A stretch of 64,000 nt of DNA from an uncultured Flavobacteriaceae bacterium (GCA_947504035.1 CANNGA010000008.1:151386-215385), one strand, 5' to 3'; shown: positions 37,075 to 45,560, counted from the first letter of the stretch. The notes: generated by a model not told the origin, from the letters alone. Translations and numbers: made by a program.

Positions 37075-37503
37075 TTAATTAAATATGCGTAAAGTATTGT
37101 TGTTACGTTCTACACGGTAGGGTATAAGTGGGCACGTGGTTTGTGTGTCGTTGAGAGGTTGACCTGTAAAGAGACTATATCTGTTTTTGTCTTCACAACC
37201 GCACTCGCCAATGACACCATCTATTTGTAAAATGGAACAGGTCTCGAAACGATGATCAGGGTCTGCGGCATCGAAAGCTACAAAGCCGCTACCTGTATTC
37301 GTGATGATAATACCACCATTGCCTGCATCTCTAAAGAATACGGCGTTACTTGGGAATTGTAAATTACTGAACTGGGGAAGCCCTAAATTAACGGATACGT
37401 TAACTGGTATATTCAATAAAAATTGACAGTTTTCATTGGTAGAATTGTCTCTACTGCAATTGACTAGCAGTAAAAGAGAGGTGATCATGATTAGTAATCT
37501 CAT
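37075..37503 (-). CDS. Lipoprotein with Rieske-like fold lacking cluster ligands
   Basis: A 142-residue lipoprotein (start ATG 37503; MRLLIMITSLLLLVNC, Cys16). The order VFFRDAGNGGIIITNTGSGFVAFDAADPDH...CSIL...GVIGECGCEDKNRYSLFTGQPL..CPLIPYRVERNNNTLRIF follows the plan of Rieske [2Fe-2S] proteins (YDAxCPH ... CPCHGSxFxLxTGxP), but the CxH and CxxH ligand pairs are replaced (DPDH; CGCE). It therefore probably keeps the fold and has lost the cluster. Similar small lipoproteins occur in flavobacteria. It diverges from greA. Function unknown. Confidence 0.65.
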   Translation of the reverse strand: MRLLIMITSLLLLVNCSRDNSTNENCQFLLNIPVNVSVNLGLPQFSNLQFPSNAVFFRDAGNGGIIITNTGSGFVAFDAADPDHRFETCSILQIDGVIGECGCEDKNRYSLFTGQPLNDTQTTCPLIPYRVERNNNTLRIFN

Positions 37504-37562
37504 AGCATATTTAAAATTAGGTTGCAATTTACGACAAAATATAAATCGGCTTAAATATTTTG

Positions 37563-37631
37563 TATATTTGTGTTATGATCTCGCATAAGCGAGATTTTTT
37601 TTATGCAATCCCTGTTTTAGAGGGATTTTGT
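37563..37631 (+). promoter_or_regulatory. greA promoter -7 box and tandem leader hairpins
   Basis: TATATTTG (37563-37570) is a strong -7 box; I see no good -33 box. Eight bases later a hairpin ATCTCGC/GCGAGAT (37578-37595) with a run of eight T begins, followed at once by a second hairpin AATCCCT/AGGGATT (37607-37627) with TTTTG. Both look like intrinsic terminators and both precede the greA ATG at 37651. Confidence 0.65.
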
Positions 37632-37650
37632 TAATTAAAACGAAGAAGTA

Positions 37651-38124
37651 ATGAGTAAAGTATCCTACTACACACCAGAGGGGCTAAAAAAATTAAGAGA
37701 CGAATTACAGCAACTAAAAGATGTAGAGCGTGTAAAAGCGTCTAAAGCCATTGCGGAGGCTAGAGATAAAGGGGATTTAAGTGAAAATGCAGAGTACGAT
37801 GCTGCCAAAGAAGCACAAGGCATGTTAGAGATGCGCATCTCTAAGTTAGAAGATGCTTTAGCGGGAGCGCGTATTATAGACGAGTCGCAATTGGATAATT
37901 CTAAAGTCTTGGTGTTATCTAAGGTGAAAATTAAAAACCAAACCAATGGTATGGAAATGAATTATACGTTGGTAGCAGATGGAGAGGCTGATTTAGCTTC
38001 TGGTAAAATTTCAGTAAATTCTCCTATCGGAAAAGGGTTACTAGGTAAGTCTGTAGGCGATGTTGCTGAAATAAAAGTGCCTAATGGCGTGATGAAGTTT
38101 GATGTTGTTGAAATCTCTAGATAA
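37651..38124 (+). CDS. greA: Transcription elongation factor GreA
   Basis: GreA rescues backtracked RNA polymerase by stimulating transcript cleavage. The 157-residue protein has the N-terminal coiled coil (residues 1-75, YYTPEGLKKLRDELQQL... with GDLSENAEYDAAKEAQ bearing the tip acidic residues) and the C-terminal FKBP-like domain ending PIGKGLLGKSVGDVAEIKVPNG. It lies behind two terminator-like hairpins, an arrangement in which a factor that acts on paused polymerase could control itself. A HIT gene follows 8 bp later. Confidence 0.96.
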   Translation: MSKVSYYTPEGLKKLRDELQQLKDVERVKASKAIAEARDKGDLSENAEYDAAKEAQGMLEMRISKLEDALAGARIIDESQLDNSKVLVLSKVKIKNQTNGMEMNYTLVADGEADLASGKISVNSPIGKGLLGKSVGDVAEIKVPNGVMKFDVVEISR

Positions 38125-38132
38125 TTGAACGT

Positions 38133-38528
38133 ATGGCCTCTATCTTCACTAAAATAGTAAACGGTGCTATTCCGTGTTATAAAATAGCAGAAACAGAAGC
38201 GTTTTTAGCGTTCTTAGATGTAAATCCTAATACCCCAGGGCACACGCTTTGCATTCCTAAAGTTGAAGTTGATAAATTATTTGAGATGGATGAAGCCGCG
38301 TATACTGATTTAATGCAGTTCTCTAGAAAAGTTGCTTTAGCTTTAGAAAAAGCGATACCCTGTGAGCGCATTGGCTTAACGGTTATAGGTTTAGAAGTGC
38401 CACATGCGCACGTGCATCTTATTCCTTTGCATTCTATGGAAGATGCTCGCTTTCTTAATAAAGCTAAAATGACTCCTGAGGATTTTAAGGCAACAGCTGC
38501 TGCAATACAACAACATTTGGAGTTGTAA
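38133..38528 (+). CDS. HIT-family nucleotide hydrolase
   Basis: A 131-residue histidine-triad protein of the Hint type, hydrolysing phosphoramidates or related AMP conjugates. The triad motif is HAHVHLIPL near residue 90, with the N-terminal segment IFTKIVNGAIPCYKIAE and FLDVNPNTPGHTLCIPK typical of Hint. It is 8 bp after greA, so cotranscribed, a pairing common in Bacteroidota. Confidence 0.94.
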   Translation: MASIFTKIVNGAIPCYKIAETEAFLAFLDVNPNTPGHTLCIPKVEVDKLFEMDEAAYTDLMQFSRKVALALEKAIPCERIGLTVIGLEVPHAHVHLIPLHSMEDARFLNKAKMTPEDFKATAAAIQQHLEL

Positions 38529-38533
38529 AAAAA

Positions 38534-38881
38534 TTAAGAGAGTACTGCTATTGTAGTAATAGCAATTGCAATAAGTAGTAATCCTATTGTAATTCCCCAA
38601 AATAGAGGTTTAAAACGCTTCGTTACGGGTTTGGGTGTTAGTGCCTTTTTTTGATATGTTACAACCCGTTCAATATCATCGGTCCAACGTTCGGGATAGA
38701 TCGCAGTAGTGCAGGTCTTACAGTTGAGGTCATAACTTATAAGGTCTGTAACCGACTTGTATAATTTTGTCTCGGTAAATTCTTGTTTAAATGTGAGTTG
38801 CAAACCATTTGTGCTAAAGCACTCTGGACAATTATTTTTAAGGTCTACTTTTTTTACTGTAATATATCTTTTTGTATCCAT
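38534..38881 (-). CDS. Tail-anchored zinc-ribbon membrane protein
   Basis: A 115-residue protein not recognised by name. It has two cysteine pairs (NNCPECFS near residue 18 and LNCKTCTT near residue 53) that would bind zinc, a basic linker, and one C-terminal transmembrane helix (FWGITIGLLLIAIAITTIAV). The ATG overlaps the stop of the histidine kinase gene by one base (TAATG), so it is translationally coupled to it and may modulate the kinase. That link is inferred from the overlap only. Confidence 0.72.
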   Translation of the reverse strand: MDTKRYITVKKVDLKNNCPECFSTNGLQLTFKQEFTETKLYKSVTDLISYDLNCKTCTTAIYPERWTDDIERVVTYQKKALTPKPVTKRFKPLFWGITIGLLLIAIAITTIAVLS

Positions 38882-40020
38882 TAGTTGTCACGTTTTAAGC
38901 TAATTTGAATAGTAGTGCCTTGACCTACTACAGACTGTAAAACCTTAATTTTACCATCGTGAAAATCTTCTACAATACGTTTTGTTAAGGACAAGCCTAA
39001 CCCCCAACCACGCTTTTTAGTCGTATAACCGGGTTCGAAAATGGCATTAAATTTTTTCTTTGGAATGCCTTTACCTGTATCGCTTACTTTAATTTTAACC
39101 GTATGCTCTCTTTGCGTGATTTCGAGAGACAAATCGCCCCGCCCTTTCATAGCGTCTATGGCATTTTTTACCAGATTTTCTATAGTCCAGCTAAATAATT
39201 GCCGGTTGATTTTAACTGGAATTTCTTCGTTTGGTGTTTTAATATCGAAGTTAACTAGGTCTGAAGAGCGTCGTTTTAAGTAATCGTAAGTCGTTATAGT
39301 TTCTGCAACAATATCTGCAGTTTCTAATTTGGGTAAAGACCCTATTTTACTAAACCGTTCGGTGATTGTTTTTAGCCGATCGATGTCTTTCTCTATTTCA
39401 ACAATATAGTCAGGATCTACGTTTTCCGTTTTTAAAAGTTCGGTCCAACCAATTAAAGATGATAAAGGTGTGCCAATTTGGTGTGCTGTTTCTTTTGCCA
39501 TACCAGACCAAAGTTTATTTTGACTGGCTGTTTTATTACTCTTGTAAAAAAAGAAAATGACGGCACTAAATAAGATAAGAATAAGTAGTAAGGCTAAAGG
39601 GTAGTATTTTAACTTATTTAATAATGGGGAATTGCCGTAGTAAATGGTGCTAAAGGGTTTTACTTCAATAGGTTCGTTTTCGTCTTTAAATTTTTCTATG
39701 AGCTTTTTTATGTAAACAGAGTCGTTAATTTTGCTCTCGTCAATATTATTGTAAGAGTTAATAGAACCATCTTTATTAATGACGATTCTAGGTGTGGTTT
39801 TATTGCTGTTAAGTATTTTAAGGGTAAGGTTAAGGTTGGTATTTGTAGCAGAATTGATAAATTCATCTTGTGCAAAAGACCAATTTTCCATTTTAATACG
39901 TTCTTCTTCTTTAAAGTTTTGAAAAAACTCATAAGTATTCCACAAAATAAGTGTGACAATTAAAAAGGACACTGCAATCATTGCCCAACGAAACGTACTA
40001 AAGTATTTGGTAAAAATCAT
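38881..40020 (-). CDS. Membrane sensor histidine kinase (orphan)
   Basis: A 379-residue two-component sensor. It has a helix at about residues 12-32, an extracytoplasmic stretch of about 100 residues with no recognised domain, a second helix at about 137-160, then the H box (AKETAHQIGTPLSSLIGW, phosphorylated His about 182) and the ATPase with NLVKNAIDAM (N), DTGKGIP (G1) and GWGLGLSLTKRIV (G2). The HQIGTPLSS form of the H box is common in Bacteroidota. No response regulator gene is adjacent, so its partner is elsewhere. It overlaps the zinc-ribbon gene downstream. Confidence 0.93.
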   Translation of the reverse strand: MIFTKYFSTFRWAMIAVSFLIVTLILWNTYEFFQNFKEEERIKMENWSFAQDEFINSATNTNLNLTLKILNSNKTTPRIVINKDGSINSYNNIDESKINDSVYIKKLIEKFKDENEPIEVKPFSTIYYGNSPLLNKLKYYPLALLLILILFSAVIFFFYKSNKTASQNKLWSGMAKETAHQIGTPLSSLIGWTELLKTENVDPDYIVEIEKDIDRLKTITERFSKIGSLPKLETADIVAETITTYDYLKRRSSDLVNFDIKTPNEEIPVKINRQLFSWTIENLVKNAIDAMKGRGDLSLEITQREHTVKIKVSDTGKGIPKKKFNAIFEPGYTTKKRGWGLGLSLTKRIVEDFHDGKIKVLQSVVGQGTTIQISLKRDN

Positions 40021-40329
40021 TCAAAAATTAATTAACCTGTAATATAATGCAAATCTGTTAATATTATTGTCTTAGTTGTTAGTAAATCGGTTTTTAGATC
40101 CGTCTTAGATTAATTACTTTTGTAAAACGGCAAATGAAAAACGAGTGTGTTTTAAGGTGTTTGTTTTCAGTTTATTAAGTATGTTGTAGTGGTTGTGTTA
40201 TAAATAATAATACAGGATGAAAGGTATTTAATTCATGAAAAGACATTCTAAAACAGATTCTAATTTTATGGGTTTTACCATTTTGTAGAATTAAGCCGCA
40301 ACTAATAACAGTGAATAAATACAAACTAA
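40021..40329 (+). other. Intergenic region upstream of the DUF3127 gene
   Basis: No gene is seen. TACTTTTG at about 40115-40122 fits a -7 box for the DUF3127 gene, which would then have a leader of about 200 bases. No conserved RNA motif was recognised. Confidence 0.35.
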
Positions 40330-40710
40330 ATGGAAGTTCAAGGAAAAGTTAAAATGATTGGTGAAACCCAAAGTTTTGGGAGTAACGGATTTAGAAAAAG
40401 AGAAATTGTAGTGACTACAGAAGAGCAATATCCGCAGCATATCATGGTGGAATTTGTACAGGATAAAACAGATTTACTAAACAGTTACCAAGTAGGACAA
40501 CAAGTTAAAATTAACATTAACTTGCGTGGAAGAGAGTGGGTAAACCCACAAGGTGAAACAAAGTATTTTAACTCTATTCAAGGGTGGCGTATCGAAGCGG
40601 TACAAGGAGAAGGTGCTTCTGGAGAAAATATGCCTCCAGTACCTCCTGCAGATGCTTTTGAGCCTGCTGGAGATTTAAAAGAAGACGATCATGACGATTT
40701 ACCGTTCTAA
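40330..40710 (+). CDS. DUF3127 protein with SSB-like acidic C-terminus
   Basis: A 126-residue protein of the DUF3127 family, common in Bacteroidota. The first 95 residues look like an OB-type beta-barrel (MEVQGKVKMIGETQSFGSNG...KREIVVTTEEQYP...INLRGREW..PQGETKYFNSIQGWRIE), followed by a Gly/Pro linker and the tail KEDDHDDLPF. This tail is the same as the tip of bacterial SSB (compare DSDDLPF of the ssb at 11215), so the protein may be a single-strand-binding protein or may compete for SSB partners. The function is inferred. A terminator follows. Confidence 0.85.
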   Translation: MEVQGKVKMIGETQSFGSNGFRKREIVVTTEEQYPQHIMVEFVQDKTDLLNSYQVGQQVKININLRGREWVNPQGETKYFNSIQGWRIEAVQGEGASGENMPPVPPADAFEPAGDLKEDDHDDLPF

Positions 40711-40752
40711 ATAATATCTAGTATCTAAATGCTTTTAGGATACAAATGAATT

Positions 40753-40790
40753 AAACCTCAATGTTTTTTTTAACCATTGAGGTTTCTTAT
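40753..40790 (+). terminator. Terminator after the DUF3127 gene
   Basis: AAACCTCAATG (40753-40763) and CATTGAGGTTT (40775-40785) form an 11-pair stem with a T-rich loop; the T-run after it is interrupted (CTTATTTTT). Confidence 0.8.
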
Positions 40791-41089
40791 TTTTATATAA
40801 AATTACCAAACTATATATTCGCTTTTGTATAATGCCTTGTTCTATAGCCTGATTAAGATAGTTGTTTAAGGTATTATGTACTGTAATCTGTAAAACAATG
40901 GTATTGCTCATCTGTTTATTGCTTATTTTTTGAAGACTTGAGATAGAAAGGGTAGGATTGATTTCAATTCTAATGTTTTTATTTTAAACGATACGGTGTT
41001 CGCAAGAGGCTCTTGTTATGTCTTAGAGTATTTAAATAAAAGCGTTTAATTCCTTATAGTGTCTTTGTTAACAGTAAATTAAAATACGT
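40791..41089. other. Intergenic region before aat
   Basis: No gene supported. On the minus strand an open frame of about 80 codons runs here and into the terminator; it has one ATG and no recognised family and is rejected as coding. Confidence 0.35.
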
Positions 41090-41722
41090 GTGAAATTTTT
41101 AGATGAAACATTGTGGTTTCCCGATCTTACTGAGGCTTCAGAAGAAGGTATTTTGGCTATAGGAGGAGATTTATCTGTAGCGCGATTGCTTTTAGCATAC
41201 CGTTCGGGTATTTTTCCTTGGTTTGAAACTGACGAGCCTATATTATGGTGGTCACCAGATCCTCGATTTGTGTTGTTTCCTAAAAAATTAAAAGTGTCTA
41301 AGAGCATGCGGCAACTGTTGCGTAAAGGAACTTTTAAAGTAACTATTAATACGGCATTTGAAGCGGTTATTTTGGCTTGTGCCAAAGTAAAACGTTTGGG
41401 ACAGCAGGGGACTTGGATTACCAATTCTATGGTGGCAGCTTTTACAGCACTTCATAAATTAGGCTATGCAACTTCTATTGAGGTTTGGAAGGAAGAGCGT
41501 TTGGTAGGAGGGTTTTATGGGGTTGATTTAGGGAATGGTATTTTTACGGGAGAAAGTATGTTTGCCAAAGAAAGCAATGCTAGTAAGGTGGGGTTTATTA
41601 CGTTTATTCAAAATTCAAATTATAAACTTATCGATTGTCAGGTCCATACAAACCATCTAGAGAGTTTAGGGGCGGAAGAAATCTCTAGAGATGCGTTTAT
41701 GAGATCTTTAAAAGGAGATTAA
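41090..41722 (+). CDS. aat: Leucyl/phenylalanyl-tRNA-protein transferase
   Basis: Aat attaches Leu or Phe to proteins with N-terminal Lys or Arg, marking them for ClpS/ClpAP degradation. The 210-residue protein starts at a GTG (41090) directly giving the family start (KFLDETLWFPDLTEASEEG), with LLAYRSGIFPWFETDEPILWWSPDPR, WITNSMVAAFTALHKLGYA, and GIFTGESMFAKESNASKVG. Length is typical. It is a single gene with its own upstream region. Confidence 0.95.
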   Translation: MKFLDETLWFPDLTEASEEGILAIGGDLSVARLLLAYRSGIFPWFETDEPILWWSPDPRFVLFPKKLKVSKSMRQLLRKGTFKVTINTAFEAVILACAKVKRLGQQGTWITNSMVAAFTALHKLGYATSIEVWKEERLVGGFYGVDLGNGIFTGESMFAKESNASKVGFITFIQNSNYKLIDCQVHTNHLESLGAEEISRDAFMRSLKGD

Positions 41723-41850
41723 GAGTAACGCTGTAAGGACACTCGTATAGCAAGAACTTATGCCTGAATATTAAAAGAATTATAGCGTATTATTTATTTT
41801 AGCATTAGAAATCGAGGGGTGTTAGCGTTTTAGTTCGCGTGTTATACAAA

Positions 41851-41887
41851 CAAAAAGAGACTGCTATAATCAAGCAGTCTCTTTTTG
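41851..41887. terminator. Bidirectional terminator between aat and the lyase-like lipoprotein gene
   Basis: CAAAAAGAGACTGCT and AGCAGTCTCTTTTTG form a perfect 15-pair stem with a seven-base loop between converging genes; A/T tracts on both arms serve either direction. Confidence 0.92.
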
Positions 41888-41907
41888 TAAGCGTTATATA
41901 GAAATGA

Positions 41908-42801
41908 TTATCTATTCACTCTCTTGAAGGTTGTATTGGCCCATTGAATTCTTGCCGTACCACCTTTTATGCGGTAAGCTCCATATCGAATACCAGATTC
42001 TCTACCTCTATTAGGTTCTGGGATATTCCAGTAGTAATTTTTTCCGTTTATCTTTGCGTTAGCATAATGTATTTTTTGCCCATCTACGGTTCTAAATCCT
42101 ACTTTTAATTCGAAAGCAGTAGGTACGCCTTTACGAATATTAGTAAGTTTTACGACTCTTCTTCCGCTTAATCCAGAACCACCTCTGGTAATAATTTGCT
42201 CTCTGTAGATATCAAAAGACACCTGAGTTGTTCTGCCCTGGGCATCTACACCCATTACAGGTTTAGCAAGGAATAAACAAATGGCTGGATCTGGAGAGCC
42301 ACCACCGCCAGTGTGTTTTCCTTTAGCTTGAGCAATATAAGTACCATCGTCTTTAGCATTTCCTGTTTTTCCTGTTTCAAGGATTCTTACTGTACCTTTA
42401 AATTGAACATAACTGCCTCTGTTATTGTTTGCTCTAGGAAAAGAACGCTCAATCCTTGGTTGTAATCTTGTTTCAAATTGGTTGGAGTTTTCTCTTATGT
42501 GATAATTACCGTAAATCGTATTGCCCACTTTAGATTCGAAATAGTTCGAATAGCAAGTTCTATCGTCATTCTTACCTGCATTAACTGGGTTTGTAATATC
42601 TACATTTCGTACTGAATTAATAGCGCCTTTTGTGCAGTGGTTTGCTTTACCGGTTAGTAATTGTTCGTTTACAGCAGTGTTTTCTAAAATCAGATCAGTT
42701 TCTTCAGAAGGATCTTCATCCACTTGACAAGAAAACAAAGCTCCAAATGCTATTAGTGTTAAAACTGATCCTGATCTTAAATATAGTAATGTCTTTTTCA
42801 T
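41908..42801 (-). CDS. Secreted lipoprotein, possibly a polysaccharide lyase-like jelly roll
   Basis: A 297-residue lipoprotein (start ATG 42801; signal MKKTLLYLRSGSVLTLIAFG then ALFSC, Cys25, followed by acidic QVDEDPSEE, which suggests surface display). After residue 65 it is rich in beta-strand, Arg/Lys and Gly. The end NGKNYYWNIPEP...GIRYGAYRIKGGTARIQWANTTFKRV resembles the last strands of alginate/heparin/ulvan-lyase-type jelly rolls, where a K/R-x-GxYR motif leads to the final strand. The catalytic residues cannot be placed by eye, so this remains a suggestion. Confidence 0.6.
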   Translation of the reverse strand: MKKTLLYLRSGSVLTLIAFGALFSCQVDEDPSEETDLILENTAVNEQLLTGKANHCTKGAINSVRNVDITNPVNAGKNDDRTCYSNYFESKVGNTIYGNYHIRENSNQFETRLQPRIERSFPRANNNRGSYVQFKGTVRILETGKTGNAKDDGTYIAQAKGKHTGGGGSPDPAICLFLAKPVMGVDAQGRTTQVSFDIYREQIITRGGSGLSGRRVVKLTNIRKGVPTAFELKVGFRTVDGQKIHYANAKINGKNYYWNIPEPNRGRESGIRYGAYRIKGGTARIQWANTTFKRVNR

Positions 42802-43249
42802 AGTGATTAGATTTAGTTGCACACCAAAATTATTATGTCAAAGCAGTGAATCTGTCCTGTGCTATCCTGAATATTATTGCTGGAAAGTATCATTTTTAAT
42901 ACATATTTTGAGAAAACAATAAATTTAACGCTCTTAAATTGTATATTTAACAATACGAATATATTAAGACTATTTTAATGTTAAATAACTAAACAATTGA
43001 TTTTCAGATGTTTAGTTTTTTATCAAGCAAACAGGTGTAGGAATTAGTAATGAAGGTTTTTTCTTCAAAAAATGTAGTCTTACACTAATTTTAACATTAG
43101 TGATTTGGTCGAAAAAATGTTAATTTTTTTTTAAATAGACAGTATAAAGGGTTGAAATTAAGATTTTGATTGTTTTAAAGGGGTGGAGATTGTAAAAAGA
43201 GTGAGATTGTTTTCTGTTTTTTAGTTTTTGAAACAGGAAAAAGTGTTCG
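42802..43249. other. Non-coding upstream region of the lyase-like gene
   Basis: Very AT-rich. On the minus strand TAATTTTG (42825-42832) is a possible -7 box for the lyase-like gene. No gene seen. Confidence 0.35.
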
Positions 43250-43365
43250 ACTTGGCAGCACGGAGCAGTACTGTAAAACAGCAATAGGTGTTCGTATTGT
43301 TGTAGGGTTTAGTTGCCGCAACCGTAAAAGGGGCGTTAACTATTTAAGGCGAAAAGCTGCCGAGT
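43250..43365. ncRNA. Candidate structured RNA or large palindromic element
   Basis: ACTTGGCAGC (43250-43259) pairs with GCTGCCGAGT (43356-43365): ten pairs, one G-U. The enclosed 96 bases are less AT-rich than their surroundings and contain smaller pairings (CTGT-aaa-ACAG, GTTGC-CGCAAC). No known RNA family was recognised and the strand is unclear. It lies between divergent/convergent genes, 85 bp beyond the tag stop. Confidence 0.35.
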
Positions 43366-43450
43366 ATTTATAATACGTGTGTTGCTTTAAAGTGTTTTTA
43401 AGTCCGTTACGATGCGCATGTTTAAATAAGCTGTATATGGTTTCGTTACT

Positions 43451-44017
43451 TTATACTTGGTGGTATCTAAAACACTGGACTTCATGATCGTTTATCATGC
43501 CGGTTGCTTGCATGTGTGCATACATAACGGTAGTGCCTACAAACTTAAACCCTCGTTTTTTTAAATCTTTACTAATAGTGGTACTTAAAGGCGTGTTGGC
43601 AGGGGCGTCTTTATAGTGTTTAACAGCGTTTTTAATAGGCGTGTCATTTACAAATTGCCATATGTAAGTACTAAAGCTGCCAAATTCTTCTTGAATTTTA
43701 ATAAAGGCTTGGGCATTAGTCACTGTGGCGTTAATTTTTAATTTATTACGAATGATGCCTGCGTCTTGTAATAAAGCATCAATTTTATCGTGTTGGTATT
43801 CTGCTATTTTTAAATAGTTAAAATTATCAAAAGCAGCTCTAAAGTTATCGCGTTTGCGCAGCACGGTAATCCAACTTAGTCCTGCTTGAAATGTTTCTAA
43901 GATTAAAAATTCGAAAAGCGTAGCGTCGTCGCGAACAGGAACACCCCATTCATTATCGTGGTAAGCTTCGTAAAGCGCATCGCCTTTACACCAGCCGCAT
44001 CTGTGTTTTGTTGTCAT
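43451..44017 (-). CDS. tag: DNA-3-methyladenine glycosylase I
   Basis: Tag removes 3-methyladenine from alkylated DNA. The 188-residue protein has the family start RCGWCKGDALYEAYHDNEWG, with the structural zinc cysteines, then FEFLILETFQAGLSWITVLRKR, FDNFNYLKIAEY, and the C-terminal KRGFKFVGTTVMYAHMQATG. Start ATG at 44017; single gene. Confidence 0.96.
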   Translation of the reverse strand: MTTKHRCGWCKGDALYEAYHDNEWGVPVRDDATLFEFLILETFQAGLSWITVLRKRDNFRAAFDNFNYLKIAEYQHDKIDALLQDAGIIRNKLKINATVTNAQAFIKIQEEFGSFSTYIWQFVNDTPIKNAVKHYKDAPANTPLSTTISKDLKKRGFKFVGTTVMYAHMQATGMINDHEVQCFRYHQV

Positions 44018-44196
44018 AATGAAATTTAAAACTTAAAGTTACAATTTTTAATAAAATGGTTTAAGAAAATAAGCAGGGATAATGTTTTTTAGAGAAGTAC
44101 AATCTACATCTCGTCGTATTTAGTAAGGATGGACTAGAATTGGAGACTATATAGGTAAATTATAATTGTTTAACCATACTTATAAATAAAGTAATC

Positions 44197-44817
44197 ATGA
44201 TTGATGCAACAATAAAAGAGAGTTTAGCTAAGAGTATTTCTTATGAAGCGTATAGGGATTTGATGTATACTTTAGCAGAAACCAATGCAACTACAGGTGA
44301 AAACCAGTCGGAAGCTCTAATTAATTACACCAAATTAAATGCACGTCGTATGAAGCGTTGGGATAAAACATTAAAAGTATCTGAAGCTGATAAAGCTAGA
44401 ATTTTAGAGTTCGACCAGCGTATAACTTGGTTAGTAATTACCGAAAGTTGGTGTGGCGATGCAGCTCATGTAATTCCTGTATTGCATAAGGTTGCGGCAT
44501 TAAACCCCAATATCAATTTAAGATTAGTAGAGCGTGATCAGAATTTAGATTTGATAGACATGTTTTTAACTAATGGCGGACGTGCTATAGCGAAGTTAAT
44601 CATGATAGATGATACCACAGGAGAGGTGTTAAATACTTTTGGACCAAGACCTTCGGAAGCTACAGCCTTGGTTAATGCTTATAAAGAAGCGCATGGTGCA
44701 TTAACGCCAGAATTTAAAGAAGATTTACAGGTGTGGTATAATAAGAATAAAGGCCAAAATATTATTGCAGACCTAACAGCTATGTTGTGCGCACTTCAAC
44801 CTCAAGTTTGCAGTTAG
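44197..44817 (+). CDS. Thioredoxin-like family protein
   Basis: A 206-residue cytoplasmic protein of a thioredoxin-like family widespread in Bacteroidota and Firmicutes. The redox region is VITESWCGDAAHVIPVLHKV: a single cysteine (WCGDA) replaces the usual CxxC, so it would act as a monothiol or peroxidatic-type protein or has lost redox activity. The rest (INLRLVERDQNLDLIDMFLTNGGRAIAKLIMID) keeps the fold, with the cis-proline position altered (GGRAIAKL). Function unknown. Confidence 0.85.
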   Translation: MIDATIKESLAKSISYEAYRDLMYTLAETNATTGENQSEALINYTKLNARRMKRWDKTLKVSEADKARILEFDQRITWLVITESWCGDAAHVIPVLHKVAALNPNINLRLVERDQNLDLIDMFLTNGGRAIAKLIMIDDTTGEVLNTFGPRPSEATALVNAYKEAHGALTPEFKEDLQVWYNKNKGQNIIADLTAMLCALQPQVCS

Positions 44818-44834
44818 TATAATAGCATTTTGTT

Positions 44835-45560
44835 TTAGTGTTTTGCTCTAAAGTAAAATGTAATAGAACCTATTTGGTCTTCTGTAGATGTTACCGTATT
44901 AAATTTAACCGCTTTTGCGTATTCTATAGCGTGTTTTACTAAGCACTCGTTAGAAGATGTAGAGGCGGTGTTAAAGCTAGCATTTTCAACATTCCCATTA
45001 GAATTTACAGTAATCGTTAGCACTACTTTACCGCCGTTTTCACATAAATAAATAGGAGTGTTGTAGTGCATTATAGAGCGGTTTACTAAAGAAAAAGACA
45101 TGCTGCTGTTGGCATTATTACTCGTTTGCTTTTGTTTTTCTAGTAAGGCATTTACCTTTTTGTACGAAGGCGTACTTTCGGTGTTAGGCGTCTCTAAGTG
45201 TGTGTTTTTATATTTTGTTTTAATAGCATTTAATGTGCTAGCATCATCTGCTACTTTTGGATGAGGTGTATACGCTTTTGGCGGAGCTATGGGTTGAAAC
45301 GCTTGTGCAAAATGCGTGCTTTTTTTAGACGCATTGAAGGCTTTGTTTGTTTCTGTACTACGCTGTCTTTCTGTAGCGGTAGTTTCTAAGGGTTTTGTTT
45401 GTTGCTCTTCGTGTTGTTCTTCAGGGGTTAATTCATAGAAACTCTCAGCAATAACTTGTGGTTGTTGTTTCAAACTCATACCGAATACAGCACATACAAC
45501 CGTGCCAGCGATAAGCATAGTTAAAAGCAAGGCCTTATGTTGGTTTGAGAGCTGCATCAT
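44835..45560 (-). CDS. TonB-like energy-transducer protein
   Basis: A 241-residue protein with one N-terminal membrane helix (about residues 9-28), a long polar linker rich in Thr, Lys, Gln and Pro, and a C-terminal TonB/TolA-like domain (about 160-241; NGGKVVLTITVNSNGNVENASF...GSITFYFRA). It would span the periplasm to contact an outer-membrane receptor. The terminal domain has two cysteines (YLCENGG and NECLVK). It is the last gene in the ftsX-uppP-truB direction, 54 bp after truB. Confidence 0.82.
   Translation of the reverse strand: MMQLSNQHKALLLTMLIAGTVVCAVFGMSLKQQPQVIAESFYELTPEEQHEEQQTKPLETTATERQRSTETNKAFNASKKSTHFAQAFQPIAPPKAYTPHPKVADDASTLNAIKTKYKNTHLETPNTESTPSYKKVNALLEKQKQTSNNANSSMSFSLVNRSIMHYNTPIYLCENGGKVVLTITVNSNGNVENASFNTASTSSNECLVKHAIEYAKAVKFNTVTSTEDQIGSITFYFRAKH

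Noticed and set aside
40733..40978. About 80-codon open frame on the minus strand between the DUF3127 gene and aat
   Set aside because: It runs through the DUF3127 terminator, has one internal ATG, and matches no family I know.
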